The translations under genes were made by a program, and so were the position numbers. Shown one piece after another: positions 7,831 through 13,904 of a DNA stretch of 13,904 bases. Position 1 is the first letter of the stretch; each line of letters opens with the position of its first letter. The notes below the pieces were generated by a model, which was given only the letters and a program-made list of their open reading frames with translations, was not told where the DNA came from and did not search any database. Source of the DNA: Candidatus Latescibacterota bacterium (GTDB taxonomy: Bacteria; Krumholzibacteriota; Krumholzibacteriia; Krumholzibacteriales; WJIX01); contig JAUXHZ010000008.1 in the NCBI GenBank assembly GCA_030621255.1, positions 1-13,904 on the forward strand, read 5' to 3'.

Positions 7831-8394
7831 TTAAAATTGCAATATTTCCTTCTCTTTAACTTCGGAAATTTTATCAAATTCTTCAACAGATTCATTTGTT
7901 ATTTTCTGAATATCCTCTTCATATCTGTAGAAATCATCTTCGGAAATTTCGTGGGCTTTTTCAAGTTTCTTCAATTTCTCATTTGCTTCCCTTCGAATAT
8001 TCCTTATCGCTATTTTACCATCTTCAACCATTTCTTTTACTGTTTTAACAAGATCTTGTCTTCTTTCTTCAGTAAGTGATGGTAAAGGGATACGAATAAA
8101 TCCCCCTTCTTCTTGAGGATTAAGCCCGATATTCGCGGATTGTATAGCTTTTACAATCTCCGCGGCAAGCGGTTTCTCCCACGGCTGAACCGTAATAAGA
8201 CTCGAGTCCGGGATAGCAATACTCGCAATTTGTTTCAATGGAACACTTGTACCGTAATAGTCAACCCTGACACTATCAAGAAGGGCCGGCGTTGCCTTGC
8301 CGGTGCGTATGGCGGAAAGATCATCTTCAATTTTGATAATTGATTTTTTCATATGATCTTCTGTTTCCACGAATATTTCATCAACTGATTGCAT
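7831..8394 (-). CDS. frr: Ribosome recycling factor
   Basis: Splits post-termination ribosomes together with EF-G. The length of 187 residues matches the family (185 in E. coli). Recognisable blocks are the first helix ending in RTGKATPALLD at 30-40, VDYYGTSVPLKQIASI at 44-59, ITVQPWEK at 67-74, the Gly-rich GLNPQEEGGFIRIPLP near 90-105, and TEERRQDLVK at 108-117. The C-terminal long helix is highly charged. The ATG at 8394 has AAGGAGGT about six bases upstream, one of the strongest sites in the window. The gap to pyrH is 11 bases, and pyrH-frr adjacency is nearly universal in bacteria. Confidence 0.97.
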   Translation of the reverse strand: MQSVDEIFVETEDHMKKSIIKIEDDLSAIRTGKATPALLDSVRVDYYGTSVPLKQIASIAIPDSSLITVQPWEKPLAAEIVKAIQSANIGLNPQEEGGFIRIPLPSLTEERRQDLVKTVKEMVEDGKIAIRNIRREANEKLKKLEKAHEISEDDFYRYEEDIQKITNESVEEFDKISEVKEKEILQF

Positions 8395-8405
8395 CGAGAA
8401 CCTCC

Positions 8406-9122
8406 TTATTCTACAATGATTGTTCCCAGGCCTTCACCTTCCAACACCTTTTTCAAATTACCATTTTGCATTATATTAAACACCTTAATTGGAATTTTGT
8501 TCTCACGCCAGAGAGCTACCGCGGCCGAATCCATAATTTTTAGATTCTTTTCAAGAATATCCGTATAACTTAACGATTCAATCATTCCGGCATCCTGGTT
8601 AACTAAAGGATCGGAATCATAAACACCATCAACTTTTGTTCCCTTAAGTAAAATGTCAGCGCCGATTTGAGCCGCCCTGAGAGCTGCGGCAGTATCGGTT
8701 GTAAAAAAAGGGTTGCCTGTTCCGCCCCCGAGAATCAGAATTTTCCCTTTTTCCAAATATTCAAGAGCTTTTCGCCTTGTAAATAATTCGGCTATCGGTT
8801 CGATATAAAGAGAGGTCAGCACTTCAGCCTCAACAGAGATTTTTTCAAGGTTATTTTTGAGAACCAGCGCATTAATTACCGTGGCAAGCATCCCCATATG
8901 ATCCGCACTGCACCTGTTTGATTTATCAGCACTATAAACCGCTCCTCTTACTATATTGCCGCCTCCGACAACAATCGCGATTTGTGTACCGGACTGGGAG
9001 ACTTCCTTTAACTGGGATGCAAATTCTTCTATCCGTTTTGTATCGAAAACTTCCTCTATACCGCCAAATACTTCACCGCTTATTTTCAGTAATACTCTTC
9101 CGGGGCGATCAACATTATCCAC
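8406..9122 (-). CDS. pyrH: UMP kinase
   Basis: Phosphorylates UMP to UDP in pyrimidine nucleotide synthesis; bacterial PyrH belongs to the amino-acid kinase fold and is usually hexameric and regulated by GTP and UTP. The 238 residues show LLKISGE at 11-17 (Lys13), VVGGGNIVRG at 51-60, ADHMGMLATVINAL at 73-86, GGGTGNPFFTTDTAA at 132-146 and KVDGVYDSDP at 163-172. The start is a GTG at 9122: TGA lies in frame six codons upstream, no ATG precedes the Lys13 block, and GGAGGA sits nine bases away. Unlike the tight packing downstream, a 97-base gap with a hairpin separates it from tsf, so its expression may be set apart from rpsB-tsf. Confidence 0.97.
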   Translation of the reverse strand: MDNVDRPGRVLLKISGEVFGGIEEVFDTKRIEEFASQLKEVSQSGTQIAIVVGGGNIVRGAVYSADKSNRCSADHMGMLATVINALVLKNNLEKISVEAEVLTSLYIEPIAELFTRRKALEYLEKGKILILGGGTGNPFFTTDTAAALRAAQIGADILLKGTKVDGVYDSDPLVNQDAGMIESLSYTDILEKNLKIMDSAAVALWRENKIPIKVFNIMQNGNLKKVLEGEGLGTIIVE

Positions 9123-9139
9123 TTCTGCAATCCTCCTTC

Positions 9140-9170
9140 AAAAAAAGCGCAGGAGAAAGCAAATCCCACG
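9140..9170 (-). terminator. Terminator- or attenuator-like hairpin between tsf and pyrH
   Basis: Read on the minus strand, CGTGGGA (9170-9164) pairs with TCCTGCG (9154-9148), seven pairs including two G-U, around a nine-base loop. It is followed by C and seven T residues (9146-9140). Six A residues flank the other side, so the stem can lengthen after one mismatch, and it would also work on the plus strand. It lies after the tsf stop and just before the pyrH ribosome binding site. The stem is not very strong, so partial termination is more likely than a full stop. Confidence 0.5.
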
Positions 9171-9219
9171 TTTTTTCAAACAGAATCAAATTGTATTGCT
9201 TAAAATACTATTCAGGGTA

Positions 9220-9816
9220 TTACTCCCCCCCTACTTCAAACCTGGCAAAACGCTTAATTTGCATATTTTCACCAAGTTTCCCTATTATGTTCTTCACCAA
9301 ATCTCCAATTGTTTCTTCATCGTTTTTAACAAATGGCTGTTCCAGCAAACATACTTCACTATAAAACTTTTCGGTTTTTCCTTCAATTATTTTTTCAATA
9401 ACATTCTCGGGTTTGCCTGTTTTTAACGCCTGATTCCTCAGAATTTCCCTTTCCTTTTCAATTATTTCAGGATCTACATCTTCCCTGCAAAGCGCCAGGG
9501 GAGATGTTGCCGCAATATGCATCGCGATATCCTTACCCAAATTCTGAAAATCTTCTGTACGAGCCACAAAGTCCGTTTCACAATTCAATTCAACCATTAC
9601 AGCAATCTGAGCGCCGGGATGAACATAAGTAAATATACTTCCCTCACTGACAGATCTGCCTGTACGTTTTGCGGCAGCCGACAAACCCTTCTCACGAAGA
9701 ACCTTAATTGCCTTCTCGACATCGCCATCAGTTTCCTGCAAAGCCTTTTTGCAATCCATCATCCCGGAACCGGTTCTCTGGCGTAATTCTTTTACCTGCT
9801 TGGCATCAATACTCAT
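9220..9816 (-). CDS. tsf: Translation elongation factor Ts
   Basis: Nucleotide exchange factor that recycles EF-Tu from its GDP form. The N-terminal UBA-like domain covers about residues 1-50, with KELRQRTGSGMMDCKKAL at 9-26. The core contacting EF-Tu carries ELNCETDFVART at 76-87, including the Thr-Asp-Phe-Val element at 81-84. At 198 residues it is much shorter than the E. coli protein (283) and close to the Thermus type, with only one core subdomain and no coiled-coil insertion; short forms are common, so this is not a truncation. The ATG at 9816 follows GGAGGA by six bases. It lies 25 bases after rpsB, the standard pairing. Confidence 0.97.
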   Translation of the reverse strand: MSIDAKQVKELRQRTGSGMMDCKKALQETDGDVEKAIKVLREKGLSAAAKRTGRSVSEGSIFTYVHPGAQIAVMVELNCETDFVARTEDFQNLGKDIAMHIAATSPLALCREDVDPEIIEKEREILRNQALKTGKPENVIEKIIEGKTEKFYSEVCLLEQPFVKNDEETIGDLVKNIIGKLGENMQIKRFARFEVGGE

Positions 9817-9841
9817 TCTAATCCTCCGGATCTATATTAAT

Positions 9842-10693
9842 CTATTTTTTATCTTCCCGTTTTACATTTTTCTGTTCCGTCGAATTCAAAGAAGATGCTT
9901 TTTTAGCGGAACTGGCTTCCTTATCTGATTTTTTTTCATTTTCGGCTTTCTTCTGCTTTTCCTCTTTCTTCTGTTTTTCCTCTTTCTTTTCAAGAAAATC
10001 CTTGTTCTTTAAATATCTGCCTCTTCCTTCAATGATTGCGTCCGCAAAAGTCTTGGTAAAAAGCTTGACTGATCTTATGGCGTCATCGTTCGCAGGAATA
10101 GCAATATCCACTTCGTCAGGATCACAATTCGTATCCACCAAAGCTATAATCGGAATATTGAGTATCTTTGCTTCTTTAACCGCTATTGATTCTTTTTTAG
10201 TATCAAAAACAAGAAGACACGAGGGCACTTTTTTCATTTCCCTTATACCAGAGAGAAGCTTTAAGAGTTTTGCTTTCTTTTTTGTTATATCAAGCTTCTC
10301 TTTTTTAGAAAGTTTCTCCCAGTCCCCATCCACTTCCATTGCATCTATTTCATTAAGTTTATCAGTACTTTTTCTTATTGTCTTAAAATTGGTAAGAGTG
10401 CCGCCAAGCCATCTTTCACAGACATAATACATACCACATCTTTCGGCATCTTCCTTCACACTTCTCTTTGCCTGTTTCTTGGTCCCCACAAAGATCATGT
10501 GTTTTCCTTCAGCTGCCAGATCTACAATCTTGTCATAAGCCTGTTTCAATCTCTCAAGTGTTATCCTTACATCAATTATGTATATCCCGTTTTGTTCTTT
10601 ATATATATATGGCTTCATTTTGGGATCCCATCGTCTTTTCTGATGGCCAAAATGCACGCCCGCCTCAAACAGATCTTCTATTTTAATATCCAA
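9842..10693 (-). CDS. rpsB: Ribosomal protein S2 with lysine/glutamate-rich C-terminal tail
   Basis: Small-subunit protein at the head-body junction, needed with S1 for mRNA binding. The conserved part covers residues 1 to about 228: the N-terminal [20 protein letters not shown] at 11-30, FVGTKKQA at 68-75, [13 protein letters not shown] at 94-106 and [20 protein letters not shown] at 181-200. A tail of about 55 residues follows (229-283), almost entirely Lys, Glu, Ser, Ala and Asn, with KKEEKQ twice in a row; E. coli S2 has 241 residues in all. The start is a TTG at 10693 with AGGAGG five bases upstream. An in-frame TAA lies eight codons upstream and no ATG fits before the conserved N-terminus. 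Confidence 0.97.
   Translation of the reverse strand: MDIKIEDLFEAGVHFGHQKRRWDPKMKPYIYKEQNGIYIIDVRITLERLKQAYDKIVDLAAEGKHMIFVGTKKQAKRSVKEDAERCGMYYVCERWLGGTLTNFKTIRKSTDKLNEIDAMEVDGDWEKLSKKEKLDITKKKAKLLKLLSGIREMKKVPSCLLVFDTKKESIAVKEAKILNIPIIALVDTNCDPDEVDIAIPANDDAIRSVKLFTKTFADAIIEGRGRYLKNKDFLEKKEEKQKKEEKQKKAENEKKSDKEASSAKKASSLNSTEQKNVKREDKK
9946..9988 (-). repeat. 18-bp tandem repeat in the rpsB tail
   Basis: About 2.4 copies of an 18-base unit with one mismatch (9956 versus 9974). The repeat is in frame and codes for the KKEEKQ units of the S2 C-terminal tail. In-frame units of this kind can gain or lose copies by slippage without breaking the gene. Confidence 0.85.
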
Positions 10694-10801
10694 CTTTTCC
10701 TCCTGATTGGTTTATCCTCCATCCCCCTGTAACACAATCCGATTCCGTAAATTTCCGGAACACCACGGCTCGCGAAAAAGAGATGTGTGAAATTTTTTAA
10801 T
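10694..10801 (-). other. rpsI-rpsB intergenic leader
   Basis: These 108 bases lie between two ribosomal protein genes. On the minus strand TTCCG (10763-10759 region) pairs with CGGAA around an eight-base loop, making a small hairpin in the middle, without a following T-run. Near the gene there are two GGAGG-like sites; the one nearer rpsB is at the right distance for the TTG. I see no convincing promoter, so rpsB is probably co-transcribed with rplM-rpsI. A regulatory S2 leader is possible but not shown. Confidence 0.3.
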
Positions 10802-11194
10802 CTATCTTTTGGAGAACTGGAATTTTTTCCTGGCTCCAGGCTGACCGTATTTTTTACGCTCTTTAATTCTCGAATCTCTGGTCAGAAAGCCATTTTCCTT
10901 GAGTACTTTCCTATGGGACCCGTCATCCAAGAGAATCGCTCTTGCGATACCCAACCTAATAGCGCCTGCCTGCCCCGTTAAGCCTCCACCACAAACATTA
11001 ACCTTAATATCGTAATGTCCCTCTGTACCAGTGGCGGCAAACGGCTGATTCACCATGATAATCAAATTCTTCCGTTTCAGATATTCATCAATCCCTTTAC
11101 CGTTAACCTGAATTTTACCGGTACCTTCAGCCAAATATACACGGGCTATCGATTTTTTTCTTCTTCCAATACTACAAAACTCTTCTTTTGCCAA
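10802..11194 (-). CDS. rpsI: Ribosomal protein S9
   Basis: Small-subunit protein whose C-terminal tail reaches the P-site tRNA. At 130 residues it has the family length. It shows SIGRRKKSIARVYL at 8-21, GKIQVNGKGIDEYL at 26-39, GGGLTGQAGAIRLGIARAIL at 69-88 and the basic end ERKKYGQPGARKKFQFSKR, finishing in the canonical Ser-Lys-Arg. The start is a TTG at 11194 with AAGGAGGT seven bases upstream. Two in-frame TAA codons lie only five and six codons upstream and no ATG exists in the early part, so TTG is forced. It follows rplM by 54 bases; rplM-rpsI is the universal pair. Confidence 0.97.
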   Translation of the reverse strand: MAKEEFCSIGRRKKSIARVYLAEGTGKIQVNGKGIDEYLKRKNLIIMVNQPFAATGTEGHYDIKVNVCGGGLTGQAGAIRLGIARAILLDDGSHRKVLKENGFLTRDSRIKERKKYGQPGARKKFQFSKR

Positions 11195-11248
11195 ATTTTC
11201 ACCTCCTTATTATGTACGCGACTACCATTTTTCAGAACATAGTTAAGA

Positions 11249-11680
11249 TTATAACTCAAGTATTTCAGGTTGTTGAGCTTCGTGAGAATGCTCGGGACCA
11301 GGGTAAACTTTGAGTTTCTTTAACAATCTCCTGCCTAATTTATTATGAGGTAACATCCCCTTTACGGCATTTTTCACCGCAAAGGATGGATCTTTCTTCA
11401 TCATCTCTTCAAAACTAGTTTGAGTAAGCCCCCCCATATATCCACTATGTCGCCAGTATTTCTTGTCAACACGTTTGTTCCCTGAAATATATACCTCACG
11501 TGCATTTACAACGATTACAAAATCACCTGTATCCATATGCGGGGCAAAGATCGGCTTATTTTTTCCTCGAAGCACTGAAGCAATTCCGGATGCCATACGT
11601 CCCAGAGTCTTTCCGGATGCATCCACAACATACCATTTTTTCTCAATTTCTCCATCACCAACAATTATTGTCTTCTTCAT
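11249..11680 (-). CDS. rplM: Ribosomal protein L13
   Basis: Large-subunit protein that binds 23S rRNA early in assembly. With the start at 11680 it has 143 residues, the usual length. Conserved blocks: [60 protein letters not shown] and [21 protein letters not shown]. The open frame continues upstream to a GTG at 11710. The ATG at 11680 is preferred because AAGGAGAGGA lies directly before it, and the extra ten residues do not match the family. It is the first gene after a good promoter and so heads the rplM-rpsI-rpsB-tsf transcript. In E. coli L13 represses its own operon; nothing here proves that. Confidence 0.97.
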   Translation of the reverse strand: MKKTIIVGDGEIEKKWYVVDASGKTLGRMASGIASVLRGKNKPIFAPHMDTGDFVIVVNAREVYISGNKRVDKKYWRHSGYMGGLTQTSFEEMMKKDPSFAVKNAVKGMLPHNKLGRRLLKKLKVYPGPEHSHEAQQPEILEL

Positions 11681-11858
11681 TCCTCTCCTTACGTGAACAT
11701 ACCACTCCACCTATATATAATCCGAGGTTGAAATATATATCGATTGCATTGTCCCGTCAAGTGACTTTACACGATTAAAATCTGTCCCAGAGCAATTAGT
11801 ATACTCAACAGAACCACCCGTGTTTCCCGTTAATTCACTAAATAATATTTTTCCCGTT
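11681..11858 (-). other. mtnA-rplM intergenic region with rplM leader
   Basis: This 178-base gap separates the metabolic genes from the ribosomal operon. After the mtnA stop it is AT-rich and holds a direct repeat of ACGGGAAA, but no clear terminator hairpin that I can find, so some read-through from mtnA is possible. It then contains the rplM promoter and a leader of about 45 bases. In that leader a four-codon frame (ATG TTC ACG TAA, 11700-11689) has GGTGGAG before it, and its stop overlaps the rplM ribosome binding site. Confidence 0.55.
11732..11760 (-). promoter_or_regulatory. Promoter of the rplM-rpsI-rpsB-tsf operon
   Basis: On the minus strand TTGACG (11755-11760) and TATATT (11732-11737) are exactly 17 bases apart, matching the sigma70 consensus at 5 of 6 positions in each box. 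Transcription would begin near 11725, about 45 bases before the rplM ATG. The position, at the head of a ribosomal protein operon and after a change in gene function, is what one expects. Confidence 0.68.
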
Positions 11859-12968
11859 TCAACGCCGTATAAAAGAGGCTATCTGCTCCCTCCGGGGATT
11901 CTCAATAACTCCCCTTTCTGTTATAATCGACGAAATATGTTCCGCAGGTGTTATATCGAACGCCGGATTGTAAATATTGACATTTTCAGGAACCACCCTC
12001 CTGCCGCCAAGGTATGCAATTTCATCACCGGAACGTTGTTCAACATGTATATCATCTCCACTCTCAATATTCATATCAAATGTAGAAAGAGGAGCTGCTA
12101 TATAAAGAGGTTTACGGTACGCCTTACAGAGAATCGCCAAACCAAGTGTCCCGATTTTATTTGCCACATCTCCGTTTGCTGCTATTCGATCAGCCCCTGC
12201 TATAACAATATCAATTTTACCGGCCGCGAAGAGAGAAGCCGCCGCGTTATCACAAAGAACACTTACCTTAATTCCACTTCTTTCGAGTTCCCAGGATGTA
12301 AGCCTGGCTCCCTGAAGAAGAGGGCGTGTTTCATCAGCATAGACGGAAAACTCCTTTCCTTCCTTTTTTGCTGTATACAATACCGCCAAAGCTGTTCCAT
12401 AACCGGCAGTAGCCAATCCTCCTGCATTACAATGAGTCAGAATATTCATTCCATCTTTGATATACCGGGCGCCGTTTTTCCCGATCTTAATTTCCGTTTC
12501 CACTTCTTCGGTGTAAATATTAAAAGCTTCACGGGCAATCAACTCACATAAACGCCCGGGATCTTTCTCTTCTCCGTCAAGCACGGAGAATATCCTGTTG
12601 AGGGCCCAAAAAAGATTTACGGCTGTAGGCCTTGTGGTTTCAAGTCTTTTTTTTGCTTCCAAAAGACAATTTCTTATTTTCTCAATAGAAATACCCGGAA
12701 AAGAGAAAGAGTTCATCCCTTCTTCCCTGTCAAAAATATATTCCGGATTCTCGGCCGATTCCGCCTGAAGCATTTTATCCAGATTAAGTAACATACCGTA
12801 GGAAGCCGCAATCCCTATAGCTGGGGCTCCCCTTACCCTGAGAGAACATATCGCCTCGGCAACTTCATCAAGTGTACAGAGATTCAAAAATATTTCTTCA
12901 CCTGGCAACAGGGTCTGATCAATAATTCTAACCATCCCCTTCCTGTAATCGATTGTTTCAATTATCAT
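11859..12968 (-). CDS. mtnA: S-methyl-5-thioribose-1-phosphate isomerase
   Basis: Converts methylthioribose 1-phosphate to methylthioribulose 1-phosphate in methionine salvage; it belongs to the eIF-2B alpha/beta/delta-like family. The 369 residues contain RGAPAIGIAASYG at 46-58, TRPTAVNLFWAL at 112-123, ILTHCNAGGLATAGYGTAL at 176-194 (catalytic Cys180), YADETRPLLQGARLTSWEL at 210-228 and GADRIAANGDVANKIGT at 258-274 (catalytic Asp260). The GYGTAL and LTSWEL blocks separate MtnA from other eIF-2B-like proteins. The start is the ATG at 12968, seven bases after the yjbQ stop with GGAAGG upstream; an open extension to 13076 would overlap yjbQ by 100 bases and looks like a shadow. No other salvage gene (mtnP, mtnN, mtnK, mtnB) is visible in the window, and some bacteria use MtnA in partial or alternative routes. 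Confidence 0.95.
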   Translation of the reverse strand: MIIETIDYRKGMVRIIDQTLLPGEEIFLNLCTLDEVAEAICSLRVRGAPAIGIAASYGMLLNLDKMLQAESAENPEYIFDREEGMNSFSFPGISIEKIRNCLLEAKKRLETTRPTAVNLFWALNRIFSVLDGEEKDPGRLCELIAREAFNIYTEEVETEIKIGKNGARYIKDGMNILTHCNAGGLATAGYGTALAVLYTAKKEGKEFSVYADETRPLLQGARLTSWELERSGIKVSVLCDNAAASLFAAGKIDIVIAGADRIAANGDVANKIGTLGLAILCKAYRKPLYIAAPLSTFDMNIESGDDIHVEQRSGDEIAYLGGRRVVPENVNIYNPAFDITPAEHISSIITERGVIENPRREQIASFIRR

Positions 12969-12975
12969 TCTCTGA

Positions 12976-13395
12976 TTACCTTCCAATAATATTAATTTGG
13001 ACACTTCTTTTCCTGGGACGGTTATCAAAATCGATAAACACAATCTGCTGCCATGTACCGGTAAGGAGTTTGCCATTCAATATTGGAACCGTTATTGAAG
13101 GTCCGACAAGCGCAGCTCTGAGATGAGAAAACCCGTTTCCGTCTCCCCAGGTAGCATCATGTTTATATTCAATGTTTGAAGGAATTATTTTTTCAAAGAA
13201 TTCCGGCAAATCCTGCAAAAGCCCCGGTTCAAATTCTATTGTTGTAACTGCAGCAGTGGAACCAGGGACAAAGACATTTACCTGCCCTTCCTGAATCTCA
13301 CTTTCACCAATCATTCGCAGGATCGTATCGGTAAGATTAACAATGGTTCCGTCCCCTTCAGTAGAAAAGGTGTGTTCATTATTAAAAACAACCAC
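12976..13395 (-). CDS. yjbQ: YjbQ-family protein (UPF0047, secondary thiamine-phosphate synthase-like)
   Basis: A 139-residue single-domain protein of the YjbQ/UPF0047 family. Members complement thiamine-phosphate synthase mutants, but their true role is uncertain. The signature is clear: VFVPGSTAAVTTIEFEPGL at 41-59, the metal/ligand block WGDGNGFSHLRAALVGPS at 83-100 and the C-terminal GKLLTGTWQQIVFIDFD at 108-124 with NRPRKR following. The start is a GTG at 13395 with GGGAG about seven bases upstream; the short N-terminus fits the family. It lies 33 bases after maf and seven before mtnA, so the three are probably one transcript. No thi genes are nearby, which leaves the function open. Confidence 0.92.
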   Translation of the reverse strand: MVVFNNEHTFSTEGDGTIVNLTDTILRMIGESEIQEGQVNVFVPGSTAAVTTIEFEPGLLQDLPEFFEKIIPSNIEYKHDATWGDGNGFSHLRAALVGPSITVPILNGKLLTGTWQQIVFIDFDNRPRKRSVQINIIGR

Positions 13396-13428
13396 TCTAA
13401 ACTCCCTTCTTCTAACTTCCAGACAATT

Positions 13429-13869
13429 CTACAGCGCTTCCAACTCTTCCAGCATTCTAAAAAGAAGTCCGACGGGCAAGCCAACAACATTAAAATAACA
13501 GCCTTCGATTCTTTTTATAAATGGAGCGGCTAATCCCTGAATAGCGTATCCGCCTGCCTTGTCAAAAGGTTCGTTCGTATTAATATATGCCTGAATTTCT
13601 CTGGAGCTAAGCTTCTTGAAATACACCTTCGTTTTTTCAATATTAATCATTCTACGGTTATGAGGAGCTATAACCGCTATACCCGTTACAACTTCATGGC
13701 ATTTGCCGGACAGAAAAGCAAGCATTTCAGCCGCTTCTTTCCGATCGGCTGGTTTTCCAAGTTCTTTATTCCGGCAAATTACTATAGTATCAGCGCCGAT
13801 AATCTTTTTCCCCGGGCATGATTTCCGGACATCAGCAGCCTTTAATTCAGCGAGAGCCTTCACTTTCAT
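13429..13869 (-). CDS. maf: Maf-family nucleotide pyrophosphatase, N-terminus missing or frameshifted
   Basis: Maf proteins hydrolyse non-canonical or UTP/dTTP-type nucleoside triphosphates and are linked to septum formation and house-cleaning. Visible motifs, counted from the ATG at 13869, are IIGADTIVI at 23-31 (catalytic Asp26), LGKPADRKEAAEML at 37-50, LSGKCHEVVTGI at 53-64, EPFDKAGGYAIQGLAAPFI at 100-118 and VVGLP at 128-132. The product from this ATG is 146 residues, against about 190 for the family, and lacks the N-terminal S-P-R-R motif. Family-like residues (ECFIDDPI) continue upstream of the ATG to about 13893, where the frame meets TAG at 13897-13899. Removing one T at 13894 would join the upstream DLE to this frame, so a one-base frameshift or an end-of-contig error is likely. 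The subtype cannot be assigned. Confidence 0.85.
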   Translation of the reverse strand: MKVKALAELKAADVRKSCPGKKIIGADTIVICRNKELGKPADRKEAAEMLAFLSGKCHEVVTGIAVIAPHNRRMINIEKTKVYFKKLSSREIQAYINTNEPFDKAGGYAIQGLAAPFIKRIEGCYFNVVGLPVGLLFRMLEELEAL

Positions 13870-13904
13870 TATCGGATCATCAATGAAACACTCATTCTAA
13901 GTCG

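Noticed and set aside
9220..9816. EF-Ts at 198 residues as a truncated gene
   Set aside because: Short EF-Ts with one core subdomain is a known form (as in Thermus); start, stop and all core motifs are intact.
11820..12551. Long plus-strand open frame of 243 codons opposite mtnA
   Set aside because: Fully antisense to a gene with strong family motifs; its translation is rich in Cys, Ser, Ile and Asn with no recognisable domain.
12969..13076. A 36-codon N-terminal extension of MtnA starting at 13076
   Set aside because: It overlaps yjbQ by 100 bases in another frame and adds residues not seen in the family; the ATG at 12968 has its own ribosome binding site.
1..13904. Search for CRISPR arrays, insertion sequences, tRNA/rRNA genes and phage features
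   Set aside because: No spaced repeats, transposase or terminal inverted repeats, cloverleaf-like sequence or phage gene was seen; the order is that of a conserved core locus.

Overview
This window is a compact, moderately AT-rich (by eye) stretch of housekeeping chromosome. It comes from a Gram-negative (diderm) bacterium: it carries an Omp85-family outer-membrane barrel protein, a TamB-like protein and a lipoprotein signal, and the MEP isoprenoid pathway is represented by Dxr. The order rplM-rpsI-rpsB-tsf-pyrH-frr-uppS-cdsA-dxr-rseP is a widely conserved bacterial block. Having rplM-rpsI directly before rpsB-tsf recalls the Bacteroidetes/Chlorobi (FCB) arrangement, but no phylum can be fixed from the sequence alone. 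I see no mobile element, CRISPR array, rRNA or tRNA.

All genes but one lie on the minus strand, so transcription runs from high to low coordinates. (1) 13904-11859: a small metabolic and house-cleaning group of maf (5' end missing or frameshifted at the window edge), yjbQ and mtnA (methionine salvage). (2) 11760-9220: a good sigma70-type promoter, then rplM, rpsI, rpsB and tsf (ribosomal proteins L13, S9, S2 and EF-Ts). (3) 9219-9123: a short gap with a terminator-like hairpin that could act as an attenuator or mask the pyrH ribosome binding site. (4) 9122-3588: pyrH, frr, uppS, cdsA, dxr and rseP, tightly packed. They link UMP phosphorylation and ribosome recycling to undecaprenyl-phosphate supply, phospholipid synthesis, isoprenoid precursors and intramembrane proteolysis. 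(5) 3256-3591: the only plus-strand gene, an unrecognised 111-residue lipoprotein whose stop codon overlaps that of rseP. (6) 3208-1: an Omp85 protein with three POTRA domains and its own candidate promoter, followed by the first 393 codons of a TamB/AsmA-like protein that runs off the left edge.

The genes thus serve translation and cell-envelope building. The last pair probably acts as an outer-membrane translocation/assembly or lipid-transport module. Half of the start codons that can be judged are not ATG: TTG for rpsI, rpsB and dxr; GTG for yjbQ, pyrH, uppS and the tamB-like gene. Several of these are forced by in-frame stops just upstream. The most interesting items are the orphan lipoprotein inserted in the conserved locus, the tsf-pyrH hairpin, the Omp85-TamB pair following rseP, and the broken maf reading frame. 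I did not find a wholly new system here.
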